Below are positions 1-8,562 of a stretch of DNA of 34,893 nt, one piece after another. Below the pieces are notes generated by a model. It ran no database searches. It was not told where the DNA came from and worked only from the letters and a program-made list of their open reading frames with translations. Origin of the DNA: Pseudomonadales bacterium (GTDB lineage: Bacteria; Pseudomonadota; Gammaproteobacteria; Pseudomonadales; Pseudohongiellaceae); assembly GCA_022825945.1 (NCBI GenBank), contig JAJDVS010000048.1, positions 1-34,893 on the forward strand, given 5' to 3'. The stretch's first letter is position 1. The number at the start of each line of letters is the position of its first letter. Both the position numbers and the translations under genes were made by a program.

Positions 1-2
1 CC

Positions 3-3000
3 GCCCCGGCCGCGGCGCAGACGCCGACGGCCAACGCCGACGGCTCCTACACGGTGCCCGGGGACTGGGCGCTCAAGCCTTCCGGCGTTGCCGGCGGCAA
101 GTTCCGGCTCCTGTTCGTGACCACGGGGCGCCGCGGCGCGCAGTCGGGCAACATCGCCGACTACAACACTTTCGTGCAAACAGAGGCCGCGAGCGGCCAC
201 GCGGCCATCCAAGCCTACAGCAACCAGTTCAGGATGGTTGGCTCGACCTCCTCGGTCGATGCCCGCGACAACACCATGACCACCGGGACCGGCGTGCCCA
301 TCCACTGGCTGAACGGCGCCAGGGTCGCGGACGACTACAACGATTTCTGGGACGGCTCCTGGGACGCGCAGATGGCGGGCGACACGCGCAATGCCAGTGG
401 CGTGGCGCAACCCGGCGCCCGGAAGCACTGGACCGGCAGCCGAACAAACGGCACCTCCTTCTTCCCGCTGGGGCCGGTAAACGTCAACTGGGGTGAGTGG
501 GGTTCGGGCACGAATCCGATTAACCAGGGGCAGGACAGCAGCGCCCAGCAGCGGCGACTGCTGGCCCTGTCGCCGGTGTTCCGGCTGCCGACGGCCGTGA
601 CCGTTGCGGCGGAGGCGGCGGTGGTGGCGGAGGGGGCGGATGTGGTCTTCACGCTGACCGCGACGCCGGCGCCGGACGCGCCGCTGTCGGTCACGGTGGC
701 GGTTTCGGGGGAGACGCGCACGGTCATCATCCCGGTGTCCGGCACGGCGACCCTGACGATCCCCACGGCGGGCGACGGGTTCGACGCGCCGCAGGGCGCG
801 GTGACGGCGGCGGTGCGGCCCGGCGGGGGCTACGAGGTCGGCGACCCGTCCTCGGCCACGGTGGGGGTCTCCGACGCCGACGAAGACCCGCTGACGGCGA
901 GGTCGCTGGTCCCGGTCGGCGGGACGACGCTGCCGGAGGGCGCGGGCGCCGATATCATTATTGTCCTGTCGAGACCCCTGGCCGCCGACGAGACGGTGAC
1001 GCTGCCGCTGACGATCGTCGGGGGCACCGCCGGCAGGTCGGACTACCGGCTGGTCTGCATCGCATCGAGCCCCGCCGGGGGCACCTGCAACGGCTTTGAC
1101 GGGACCGATCCCTCGATCACCCTCAGCGGCGCGCGTTTGGACGGCGGACACAGAATAACGGGTCCGCTGCGGATCGAGGCCGTCGAGGACAACACGGCCG
1201 AATCGGACGAGACGGTCATTCTGTCGCTCGGGGGCGGGGCGCAGAGGACCATCACCCTCCGGGACGCGCCGTCGTCGGTGGCACTGTCCTTCAATCTGGG
1301 GGCCTTCTCGGGAGAAGAGGACGATGGCTTCGCCCAGCCGACGCTGCGGGTGGACGCCGCGCCGGGCCGCGACATCGCGGTGCCGCTGGTCTTCACGGAC
1401 ATCACGGCCAGGGCCGGGGCGGATTACGTCGGGAAGGCCACGGCGACGTTCGCGGCGAACGGCTTGACCGTCAACTCCATTGACATCGGGATGCTGGAAG
1501 ACGCCCGGTGCGAGGGGGACGAGACCTTCCGGGTGGAGATCGACGCGTCGCGGCTGCCGTCCTGGGTGACCGTGGGCGCGCAGGACTCGACGGTGTTCAC
1601 CATCGAGGACAACGACTGCACGGTCACGGTCTCGAGCGATGGCGCGGCGACGGAGGGCACGGACGCGAGCTTCACGGTGCGCGTGGATCCGGCGCCGGTC
1701 AGGAACCTGAACCTGGAGATCGGCTACGCGGTATCGGAGGATGCGGGCAACAGCCGGGAATTCGTGGCCGCGGGGGACAAGGGCGCGGGGAAGACGGTCA
1801 CCGTCGGCATGGGGAGGACGGTCACCGTCGGCATGGGGAGGACGATCACCGTCGACGCGAACAAGGCGCAGGTGACGGTCCCGACGCTGCATGCCGCGGG
1901 CGCGGATGCGAACGGGGTCGTGACGCTGACCCTGGAGGCCCCGGGGCCCAGCGCCCAATACACGCTCGGCAGCCCGTCGTCGGCGTCGGTGCGCGTGATC
2001 GACGAATCTTATCCGGCGTCCCATGTGAGCTTCACGGGTGTCGCCAAATCGGCGGGAGGGCCGCTCGATCCCGCCTCGACGGACGGGTCGCACGAGGTGA
2101 ACGAGAGCGCGGGTTCGGTATGGGTGGAGCTGGAGTTGAGCGAGAAGCCGGAGTTCACGACCACCATGTATGTCCGGGAGAGGGGTTCGGGCACCACGGC
2201 CACGCGCGGCGGGGACTACAAACGTGGTGGGCCGTCCGGCTGGATCGCGAACTTCGGGACCGGGCGCAAGGCGCGGTTCCGGATCCCGATCATCGACGAC
2301 GGGATCGACGACGACAGTGAGACGCTGACGCTGGAGATCTACGGGGCGGACAGCGCCACGTCGCAGTTCAACGAGGTCGTCGGCTCCTACACCGACAGTC
2401 AGGGCAATACCCACGACACGCATGGCTTCGGCGCCAGCACCGGCGCGCTGGGGACCTACACGCTGACGATCCGGGACTACACGTCGAGCCAGGCGGGCGA
2501 CGACGTCGATGTGTGGCTGTCGAAGTCGGTCTACAAGGTGACCGAGGGCGACGCGTTCGAGGGGATGGTGCACATCGGGCAGCCGCGTGGCGCGGACACC
2601 GTGATCAGCCTGACCGACACGCGGGGCACGGCCGGGCCCGGCAGCGACTACACCGCCGGCCCGTACCCGGTCACGGTGCCGGCGGGCGAGACGGGCGCCG
2701 CGTTCACGATCCGGACCCTGGATGACGAGGACCTGGAGAACAAGTCGGAGTCGTTCAGGGTGCGGATCGACGACGCCAGCCTGCCGGCGGGGTTCGTGAC
2801 GTCGAACGGGACCGGCAGGCCGGAGGAGGCCCGCGTCGACATCATGGAGAACGATTACACCTTCTGTTTCGACCAGCGCAGCTATGCGTTCAATGAGGGC
2901 GGGGAAGCGGTCATGGGGCTCACGTTCTCGGTGCCGCTGCCCGAGGGCGGCTGGTTCAAGTTCCTGTACGCCAACCGGAACGCCGGCGACAGCGACTATA

Positions 3001-6000
3001 CGAAGGTGAACGCCTACCCGGACGTGTTCTGGCTCCCGGCGGGGACGGAGGAGTACACGCTCAGGGTCCCGATCGCCGCGGACAACCTGTTCGAGAACAA
3101 CGAGCTTTTCGCCGTCACGGCCGAAGTGCCGGTCCTTCCGGCGGGATACAACGCATGCTCGGTCGAAGTCATCATCAGGGACATCGCCCCCGAGGTGGAT
3201 TTCCAGGCGGCGGCGTACACGGCCCACGAGGGGCGGGACGCGGAGGTGGGGATCCGGGTGGTGGAACGGGGAACCGACGACCTCGTGAAGCTCGGCAAGC
3301 CGGTGACGCTGCACATCGCCGCCGCGGGCACGGGCACGGCGACCGCGGGGACGGACTACGCGGCGGGCCCGTGGACCCTGACCATCCCGGCGGGGGCGTC
3401 GAGGGGCGTGCTGCGGATTCCGGTGCATGCGGATTCGGCGAGCGACGACGGGGAGACCATCGACCTGGAGATCAGGCGGATGGGGACGGGCACGTCCCAC
3501 CAGGACGCGCGGCTTGCCGACGCGAACGGCGCCGTGCTGTCCAACGGCCTCCATGTCCGGGTGAGGCGGGAGACCGATCCGCCGGAGGGCTGGGCCGCGG
3601 GCGCGGCGACGGTGACGATCCAGGGCGCGTCGGGGGCGCCGTCGCGCACGCCGGTGGTGTCGATCGAGGCGGGGCCGCAGGTGACCGAGGGGAGCGACGC
3701 GACCTTCACGCTGACGGCGAGCCCGGCGCCGCTGGCGCCGCTGGACGTGAGCGTCCATGTCGGGGAAGCCGACGTGTCGCACGATCTGACCGATCCGTTC
3801 AGCGGGATCCGGCGGCATCTGGCCGAAGGGGACCGGGGCCTGAAGACGGCGACCGTGGACACCACCGGGAGCACGGTCTTCACCGTGCCGACGCAAACCA
3901 ACGGGGCGGCGAACACCGGCTCGATCCGGGTGGTGCTGATGAACCCGTCGCTGGTGTTCGGCGACCGGGAGGCGGACTACGCGCCGGGCAAGCCGGGCGT
4001 GGCGTATGTCGGGGTGGACGCGGCGCCGCCGGAATTCCCGGCGCTGCGGTCGGAGGCGCGGGAGTCGGCGGTGGCCGGGACGCCGGCCGAGCCGGTCCGG
4101 AACCTCCGGGTGGCGGCAACCGACGCGACGAGCGCCGAGGTGTCCTGGGACGCGGTTCCCCATGCCACGGCCTACGAGGTGGAGTGGGAGGCGGGTGGCG
4201 GGTCCGACCGCATCGGCGGCGCCCATACCGGTGTCACCGGGACCTCGGCGACGATCCACCACCATGCCCCGTCGGCGATGACGCTGACGGTCCGGGTCGT
4301 GCCGTGGCACGTGACGGACCACGGCGAGGTGCGGATGCACGAAGCGCTCGCGGCCACGGCGACGCTGGACGTGGGTCCGGAGGATCCGCTGGCCGCGGCG
4401 GCGGACCAATGCAAGGCGGGCCTGCGGCCCACCATCGAGGGCTACATCGGCGAGCAGGCCGACGGGACGCCGCACGCGACGCGCTGGAAGCGGGTGCTGG
4501 CCGCCTTCGGGGTGGACAACGGCTACACGGGGATGACGGCCGCCGAGGCGCAAACGTACGCCGACCGGGGCTGGACCCGCTGGGACCCCGTGGTGGAGGC
4601 GCTGGCGTGCCTGGAGGCGGCCGCCGCGGCCGCCGCGGGCGGGGACGACTCCCCCGCTCCGGCCGATCCCGAGATCGCGGTCGCGGGGGGCGATGGCGTC
4701 GCCGAGGGCGGCAACGCGTCGTTCACGGTGACGGCGACGCCCGCGCCGGCCGCGCCGCTGACGGTGGCGCTGACCATTGGCCAGCGCGGGGACTACGCCG
4801 CTCCGGGCGAGACCGGGACGCGGCAGGTCGTGATCCCGACCGGAGGCAGCGCGACCTTCGAGGTCGCGACGGTGGACGACGCCGCGCACGAGCCGGACGG
4901 CTCGGTGGACGCCACCGTCGACGCCGGCGCGGGCTACACGGTGGCGGACCCGCCGGGGGACGCGGCCTCGGTGGCGGTCGCCGACGACGATCCCGCGCCG
5001 GCGGTTCCCGAATTCTCCATCGGCGACGCGGCGGCCGCCGAGGGCGACCGGTTCATGTGGTTCACGGTCACCCTGGGCATGGCCGCGGACCGCCCGGTGG
5101 GTGTTTCCTGGCGGACCCGGGAATCGACGCCGGCCTCGGCGCGGGCCAACAGCGATTTCCTGCCGATCGATTTCGGTTCCCTCGAGTTCGCCCCGGGGGA
5201 GACGGTCCGGCGGCTGTGGGTCTACATTCTCGATGACGGCGTGGACGAGGACGCGGAGACCTTCGAGGTGGTGCTGTCGAGCCCGACGGGGGGCGCGGGG
5301 ATCGCCGACGGGGTGGCGGTGGGGACCATCGGGGATCCGGGCGCGACGCCGCCGCCGGCCGCGCGCGAAGACGGCGACGATCCGCCGGCGACCGCCGGCG
5401 CCTGCGTGGACGTTTCCCAGTGGAAAACCGTCAAGGGCTACTACGACGCCAACGCGAACAAATCCCCCAACTACGGCGCCAACTGGTACCGGGTGCTGAT
5501 CGCCTATCGACAGGACCGCGCCGACCAGGCCCTGCCCGCCTGGGTGGGCCAGACGGCGGAGCCGACCGCGGCCTACACCGCGGAGGAGGCGAAGGACGGG
5601 GAATCGAGGTGGTCCGGCTGGACGCCGGTGCGCGAGGCGCTGGAGTGCCTGGAAAGAACCCACGGCGGCTCGACGGACTCCGCCGTCGGCGGCGTCCCGA
5701 CAGTGGGCCAGTCCGGCGAAGTGGGGAACAAAAATCCCGGCGGGGCAAGGGAACGCGACCGCTGGAACCCGCAAGACAGCCCGGGAGGCTTCGAGCCGGA
5801 TGAAACACCCGGTTTCGCCGCCCGGACTCCGCGGGACACCCAGGCGGACGCGCCGCCCGGTTTCGCCGCCGGAAGCTGCGTATCCCCGCAACTGCGATCC
5901 GAGGCGGTGGCGAGAGCCGGCGAAACCTGGCGCGGCGCGGCCCACGTGGAGCGCTGGCTGCGGGTGGCGCGGACCTTCTCCGGCGGCGCCAACGACGCCA

Positions 6001-6122
6001 CGATCGTCACCCCCGCCGAAGCGGGCTTCCACGCCGCCGCCGGCCGCCCCGGCTGGCTCCCCGTGGCCGACGCGCTGCGATGCATGGAGCAACAATCCCT
6101 GCGGGAGGCGATGTCGCGATAG
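3..6122 (+). CDS. Giant exported Calx-beta repeat protein (5' partial)
   Basis: The frame is open to the left edge. The residues before the GTG at 54 include APAAAQTPT, which looks like the end of a signal peptide (A-x-A then Q), so the start lies upstream and that GTG is probably internal. Numbering from the GTG: residues 1-185 form an N-terminal module (FRLLFVTTGRRGAQSG, IADYNTFV) that I do not know by name. Eleven or so Calx-beta-like repeats follow, marked by an xEGxxxxFTVT-type strand and DDD/DNE turns (for example near 190, 295, 535, 828, 945, 1055, 1210, 1540 and 1660). A fibronectin type III domain lies at about 1343-1435. Three Cys-bounded modules lie at 1453-1519, 1784-1865 and 1942-2010. 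No C-terminal anchor or sorting signal is visible. Calx-beta repeats usually bind Ca2+ in adhesins and surface proteins, so a secreted or surface adhesive role is inferred. GC content, especially at third positions, is clearly higher than in the following genes. Confidence 0.85.
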   Translation, partial: APAAAQTPTANADGSYTVPGDWALKPSGVAGGKFRLLFVTTGRRGAQSGNIADYNTFVQTEAASGHAAIQAYSNQFRMVGSTSSVDARDNTMTTGTGVPIHWLNGARVADDYNDFWDGSWDAQMAGDTRNASGVAQPGARKHWTGSRTNGTSFFPLGPVNVNWGEWGSGTNPINQGQDSSAQQRRLLALSPVFRLPTAVTVAAEAAVVAEGADVVFTLTATPAPDAPLSVTVAVSGETRTVIIPVSGTATLTIPTAGDGFDAPQGAVTAAVRPGGGYEVGDPSSATVGVSDADEDPLTARSLVPVGGTTLPEGAGADIIIVLSRPLAADETVTLPLTIVGGTAGRSDYRLVCIASSPAGGTCNGFDGTDPSITLSGARLDGGHRITGPLRIEAVEDNTAESDETVILSLGGGAQRTITLRDAPSSVALSFNLGAFSGEEDDGFAQPTLRVDAAPGRDIAVPLVFTDITARAGADYVGKATATFAANGLTVNSIDIGMLEDARCEGDETFRVEIDASRLPSWVTVGAQDSTVFTIEDNDCTVTVSSDGAATEGTDASFTVRVDPAPVRNLNLEIGYAVSEDAGNSREFVAAGDKGAGKTVTVGMGRTVTVGMGRTITVDANKAQVTVPTLHAAGADANGVVTLTLEAPGPSAQYTLGSPSSASVRVIDESYPASHVSFTGVAKSAGGPLDPASTDGSHEVNESAGSVWVELELSEKPEFTTTMYVRERGSGTTATRGGDYKRGGPSGWIANFGTGRKARFRIPIIDDGIDDDSETLTLEIYGADSATSQFNEVVGSYTDSQGNTHDTHGFGASTGALGTYTLTIRDYTSSQAGDDVDVWLSKSVYKVTEGDAFEGMVHIGQPRGADTVISLTDTRGTAGPGSDYTAGPYPVTVPAGETGAAFTIRTLDDEDLENKSESFRVRIDDASLPAGFVTSNGTGRPEEARVDIMENDYTFCFDQRSYAFNEGGEAVMGLTFSVPLPEGGWFKFLYANRNAGDSDYTKVNAYPDVFWLPAGTEEYTLRVPIAADNLFENNELFAVTAEVPVLPAGYNACSVEVIIRDIAPEVDFQAAAYTAHEGRDAEVGIRVVERGTDDLVKLGKPVTLHIAAAGTGTATAGTDYAAGPWTLTIPAGASRGVLRIPVHADSASDDGETIDLEIRRMGTGTSHQDARLADANGAVLSNGLHVRVRRETDPPEGWAAGAATVTIQGASGAPSRTPVVSIEAGPQVTEGSDATFTLTASPAPLAPLDVSVHVGEADVSHDLTDPFSGIRRHLAEGDRGLKTATVDTTGSTVFTVPTQTNGAANTGSIRVVLMNPSLVFGDREADYAPGKPGVAYVGVDAAPPEFPALRSEARESAVAGTPAEPVRNLRVAATDATSAEVSWDAVPHATAYEVEWEAGGGSDRIGGAHTGVTGTSATIHHHAPSAMTLTVRVVPWHVTDHGEVRMHEALAATATLDVGPEDPLAAAADQCKAGLRPTIEGYIGEQADGTPHATRWKRVLAAFGVDNGYTGMTAAEAQTYADRGWTRWDPVVEALACLEAAAAAAAGGDDSPAPADPEIAVAGGDGVAEGGNASFTVTATPAPAAPLTVALTIGQRGDYAAPGETGTRQVVIPTGGSATFEVATVDDAAHEPDGSVDATVDAGAGYTVADPPGDAASVAVADDDPAPAVPEFSIGDAAAAEGDRFMWFTVTLGMAADRPVGVSWRTRESTPASARANSDFLPIDFGSLEFAPGETVRRLWVYILDDGVDEDAETFEVVLSSPTGGAGIADGVAVGTIGDPGATPPPAAREDGDDPPATAGACVDVSQWKTVKGYYDANANKSPNYGANWYRVLIAYRQDRADQALPAWVGQTAEPTAAYTAEEAKDGESRWSGWTPVREALECLERTHGGSTDSAVGGVPTVGQSGEVGNKNPGGARERDRWNPQDSPGGFEPDETPGFAARTPRDTQADAPPGFAAGSCVSPQLRSEAVARAGETWRGAAHVERWLRVARTFSGGANDATIVTPAEAGFHAAAGRPGWLPVADALRCMEQQSLREAMSR
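1787..1854 (+). repeat. 24-bp tandem repeat inside the Calx-beta gene
   Basis: Two full 24-bp units (1787-1810 and 1811-1834) and most of a third (1835-1854) follow each other with only one or two substitutions. They encode in-frame repeats of TVTVGMGR. Because the unit is a multiple of three, gain or loss of a copy would change protein length without a frameshift. Confidence 0.85.
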
Positions 6123-6146
6123 GTCCGAGGTTCAGCCCCACCCCCC

Positions 6147-6348
6147 TGTCATTCCGCGCGGAGTGAAGGTCCCCCCTTCATCCCGCGCGCAGTCGCGGAA
6201 TCTCCCGTCGATTGGCGGTGCCGGGTTCATGGGATTCCGCGACTCCGCTTCGCTGCGCGCAGAATGACGGAGGAAGAACTTCGCGCGGGATGACAGGGGA
6301 GGGACTGCGCGCGGGATGACGGAGGAGGGACTGCGCGCGGAATGACGG
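6147..6348. repeat. Palindromic GATTCTGCG-type repeat cluster, locus A
   Basis: The 320-bp gap between the Calx-beta gene and the moxR-like gene is filled by degenerate copies of a dispersed palindromic repeat. It starts with a plus-oriented piece (TCATTCCGCGCG, 6149-6160) and a second one ending in CGCGGAATCTCC (6194-6205). A near-complete minus-oriented unit follows at 6232-6270 (GGATTCCGCGACTCCGC ... GCGCAGAATGACGG). Three shortened tails come next (about 6280-6297, 6303-6322 and 6329-6348), each ending in GGATGAC or GAATGAC and spaced about 26 bp. No ORF with coding character is present. Confidence 0.85.
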
Positions 6349-6406
6349 AAGTAGGTGTTTACCGCCGGCGAGGGCGAGCCGGCGAATGGATTCCAGCGGC
6401 ATGTGG

Positions 6407-6412
6407 TATAAA
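6407..6412 (+). promoter_or_regulatory. Possible -10 box for the moxR-like operon
   Basis: TATAAA, running on as TATAAAAT, stands 30 bp before the ATG at 6443 in an otherwise GC-rich gap just after the repeat cluster. No convincing -35 box was found at 16-18 bp, so this is only a candidate. Confidence 0.3.
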
Positions 6413-6442
6413 ATTGCCGCTTTTCAAAACCAGGGAATCCAC

Positions 6443-7285
6443 ATGAACTTTGCCGGGACCGACGCCTATGTGGCCACCGGGGAATTGCAGATGGCGGTCA
6501 ACGCCGCGATTCGGCTGCGCAAGCCACTATTGATCAAGGGCGAGCCGGGAACCGGCAAGACCATGCTCGCCGAACAGATTGCCCTCGCGCTCGATCTGCC
6601 CTTCATCCAGTGGCATATCAAATCCACCACCCGGGCCCAGCAGGGCCTGTATGAGTACGATGCGGTGTCGCGCCTGCGGGATTCCCAACTCGGCGAAGAG
6701 AAAGTACACGACATCGGCAACTATATCGTCCAGGGCAAGCTCTGGCAGGCTTTCGCCTCGGAGCGGCAGTGCGTATTGCTGATCGACGAAATCGACAAGG
6801 CCGATATCGAATTCCCCAATGACCTCCTGCTCGAACTCGACAAGATGGAATTTCATGTCTACGAAACCCGGGAACTGATCAAGGCCCGAACCCGGCCCAT
6901 TGTGGTGATTACCAGCAACAATGAAAAGGAACTGCCGGACGCTTTCCTGCGCCGCTGTTTCTTCCATTACATCGATTTCCCAGACGCCCTCACCATGGAA
7001 AAAATCATCGATGTCCATTACCCCGATATCCGCAAGAAACTGGTGCGCGAGGCCATGGAGATTTTCTTTGACCTGCGCAAGGCGCCGGGCCTGAAGAAAA
7101 AGCCCTCCACATCCGAACTGCTCGACTGGCTCAAGCTCCTGATGGCCGACGACATGCCCGACGACGTGCTCAAGGACCGCGACTCGGCAAGCGCGATTCC
7201 GCCGCTGTACGGCGCCCTGCTGAAAAATGAGGGGGACGTGCAATTGCTCGAAAAACTCGCTTTCATGCACCGCGCCGGGCGCTGA
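6443..7285 (+). CDS. MoxR-family AAA+ ATPase
   Basis: This 280-residue protein is a MoxR-type AAA+ ATPase, a family thought to act as chaperones that mature or insert cofactors into partner complexes together with VWA proteins. Visible motifs are Walker A GEPGTGKT (33-40), Walker B LLIDEID (112-118), a sensor-1 segment ITSNNEKELPD (157-166) and arginine-finger candidates at LRR (169-171). The ATG at 6443 was chosen over an upstream in-frame start at 6386 because the protein then begins at the conserved region and has AGGGA six bases upstream. It is followed after 22 bp by a VWA/CoxE-like gene on the same strand, the classic MoxR-VWA pairing. The client is unknown. The pair differs in sequence from RavA-ViaA, and no oxidoreductase operon lies beside it. 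Confidence 0.9.
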   Translation: MNFAGTDAYVATGELQMAVNAAIRLRKPLLIKGEPGTGKTMLAEQIALALDLPFIQWHIKSTTRAQQGLYEYDAVSRLRDSQLGEEKVHDIGNYIVQGKLWQAFASERQCVLLIDEIDKADIEFPNDLLLELDKMEFHVYETRELIKARTRPIVVITSNNEKELPDAFLRRCFFHYIDFPDALTMEKIIDVHYPDIRKKLVREAMEIFFDLRKAPGLKKKPSTSELLDWLKLLMADDMPDDVLKDRDSASAIPPLYGALLKNEGDVQLLEKLAFMHRAGR

Positions 7286-7307
7286 AGCCAAAGCCGGTTG
7301 CCAACCG

Positions 7308-8486
7308 ATGCTCATCCGTTTTTTCACCCACCTCAAGGACAGCGGCCTGCCGGTTTCGGTGACGGAACTGTTCGCCCTGCTTGAGTGCCTCGACGAAAAC
7401 ATCGTCTTCGGCAACGTGGATGAGTTCTACCATCTCGCCCGCCTGTGCATGGTCAAGGACGAAAAACACTTCGACCGCTTCGACCGGGCCTTCTCCAGCT
7501 ACTTCAAGGATATCGAGGCGGCCGGCGACATCCTGCTCCACAAGCTGCCCGGGGAATGGCTGCGGCGCCGCTTCGAGGCTTCTCTCAGCGAGGAGGACAA
7601 GGCGCGCCTCGAAAGCCTCGGCGGCCTCGGGAAACTGCTTGAGGAATTCCGCAAGCGACTGGAAGAACAGGGCAAACGACACGAAGGCGGCAGCAAGTGG
7701 ATCGGCACCGGCGGCACTTCGCCTTTTGGCGCCTATGGTTACCATCCCGAGGGAATCCGCATCGGCCAGCCGGAAGGCGGAAGCGGCAAGGCGGTCAAGG
7801 TCTGGGACCGGCGCGAATACCGCGACCTCGACGACAGCGTGGAGATCGGCACCCGCAATATCAAGCTCGCCCTGCGCAAGCTGCGCAGGTTCGCGCGCAC
7901 TGGCGCGGAGGAGGAACTCGACATGAACGGCACGATTTCCTCCACCGCCAAAAAGGCCGGCCTGCTAGACATCAAGATGGTCCCGGAGCGCCACAACGCG
8001 GTGAAGGTGCTGCTGTTCTTCGATGTGGGCGGCTCCATGGACCCGCACATCAAGGTCTGCGAGGAGCTGTTTTCGGCGGCGCGTTCCGAGTTCAAGCATC
8101 TGGAATACTATTATTTCCACAACTTTCTCTATGAATCGGTCTGGACCCGGGGCCGGCGGCGCCATGCCGAAACCGAATCGACCTTTGAACTGATTCACAA
8201 GTATCCCGCGGACTACAAGGTCGTCTTTGTCGGCGACGCCACCATGGCGCCCTATGAAATCACCCACGCCGGCGGCAGTATCGAGCATTACAACGAGGAG
8301 CCCGGCGCGGTCTGGATGCGGCGCATGAGCGAGCATTTCGAGCATCTGGTCTGGCTCAATCCCACGCCGCGGGACTATTGGGAACACAGCTATTCCATCG
8401 GGCTCGTGCGGGAACTCGTGACAAACCGCATGATGCCGTTGACCATAAAGGGGCTGGAAGAAGCCATGGCCCGGCTATTGCGCTAG
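7308..8486 (+). CDS. VWA-domain CoxE-like protein, partner of the MoxR ATPase
   Basis: This 392-residue protein carries a C-terminal von Willebrand A fold with a MIDAS-like motif D239-V-G-G-S243 (DxGxS), which coordinates Mg2+ in this family. The N-terminal half, with ARLCMVKDEKHFDRFDRAF, resembles the CoxE/COG3552 group. Members work with MoxR AAA+ proteins, apparently in assembly of metal-containing enzymes. No signal peptide or transmembrane segment is seen, so it is likely cytoplasmic. The ATG at 7308 fits the family start. It has no Shine-Dalgarno sequence. Instead a small hairpin (CGGTT-GCC-AACCG, 7295-7307) abuts the start codon, suggesting translational coupling to the upstream gene. 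Downstream it runs convergently into dinB, with a two-hairpin repeat between them. Confidence 0.88.
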   Translation: MLIRFFTHLKDSGLPVSVTELFALLECLDENIVFGNVDEFYHLARLCMVKDEKHFDRFDRAFSSYFKDIEAAGDILLHKLPGEWLRRRFEASLSEEDKARLESLGGLGKLLEEFRKRLEEQGKRHEGGSKWIGTGGTSPFGAYGYHPEGIRIGQPEGGSGKAVKVWDRREYRDLDDSVEIGTRNIKLALRKLRRFARTGAEEELDMNGTISSTAKKAGLLDIKMVPERHNAVKVLLFFDVGGSMDPHIKVCEELFSAARSEFKHLEYYYFHNFLYESVWTRGRRRHAETESTFELIHKYPADYKVVFVGDATMAPYEITHAGGSIEHYNEEPGAVWMRRMSEHFEHLVWLNPTPRDYWEHSYSIGLVRELVTNRMMPLTIKGLEEAMARLLR

Positions 8487-8492
8487 GAGCGT

Positions 8493-8562
8493 GAGCAAAA
8501 CAAAACCACGTTTTTGTTTTGCGATAATGAAAAACTCTACGGATGGAGTTTTTCAGAGAATA
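8493..8562 (+). repeat. Two-hairpin dispersed element, copy 1
   Basis: First of three near-identical copies (others at 18474-18546 and 27330-27402). Stem I pairs GCAAAACAAAA (8495-8505) with TTTTGTTTTGC (8512-8522) around a 6-nt loop. The spacer is GATAAT. Stem II pairs GAAAAACTCT (8529-8538) with GGAGTTTTTC (8545-8554) around the loop ACGGAT. The one change in stem II relative to the other copies (C to T) is kept as a G-U pair. The element lies between convergent genes and contains the stop codon of dinB, so it may also act as a bidirectional terminator. Confidence 0.9.

Noticed and set aside
335-5808. Many long ORFs on the minus strand and other frames in the first 6 kb
   Set aside because: They are by-products of very high GC in the Calx-beta gene. 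None has recognisable domains, and their products are low-complexity Arg/Pro/Ala/Ser-rich.
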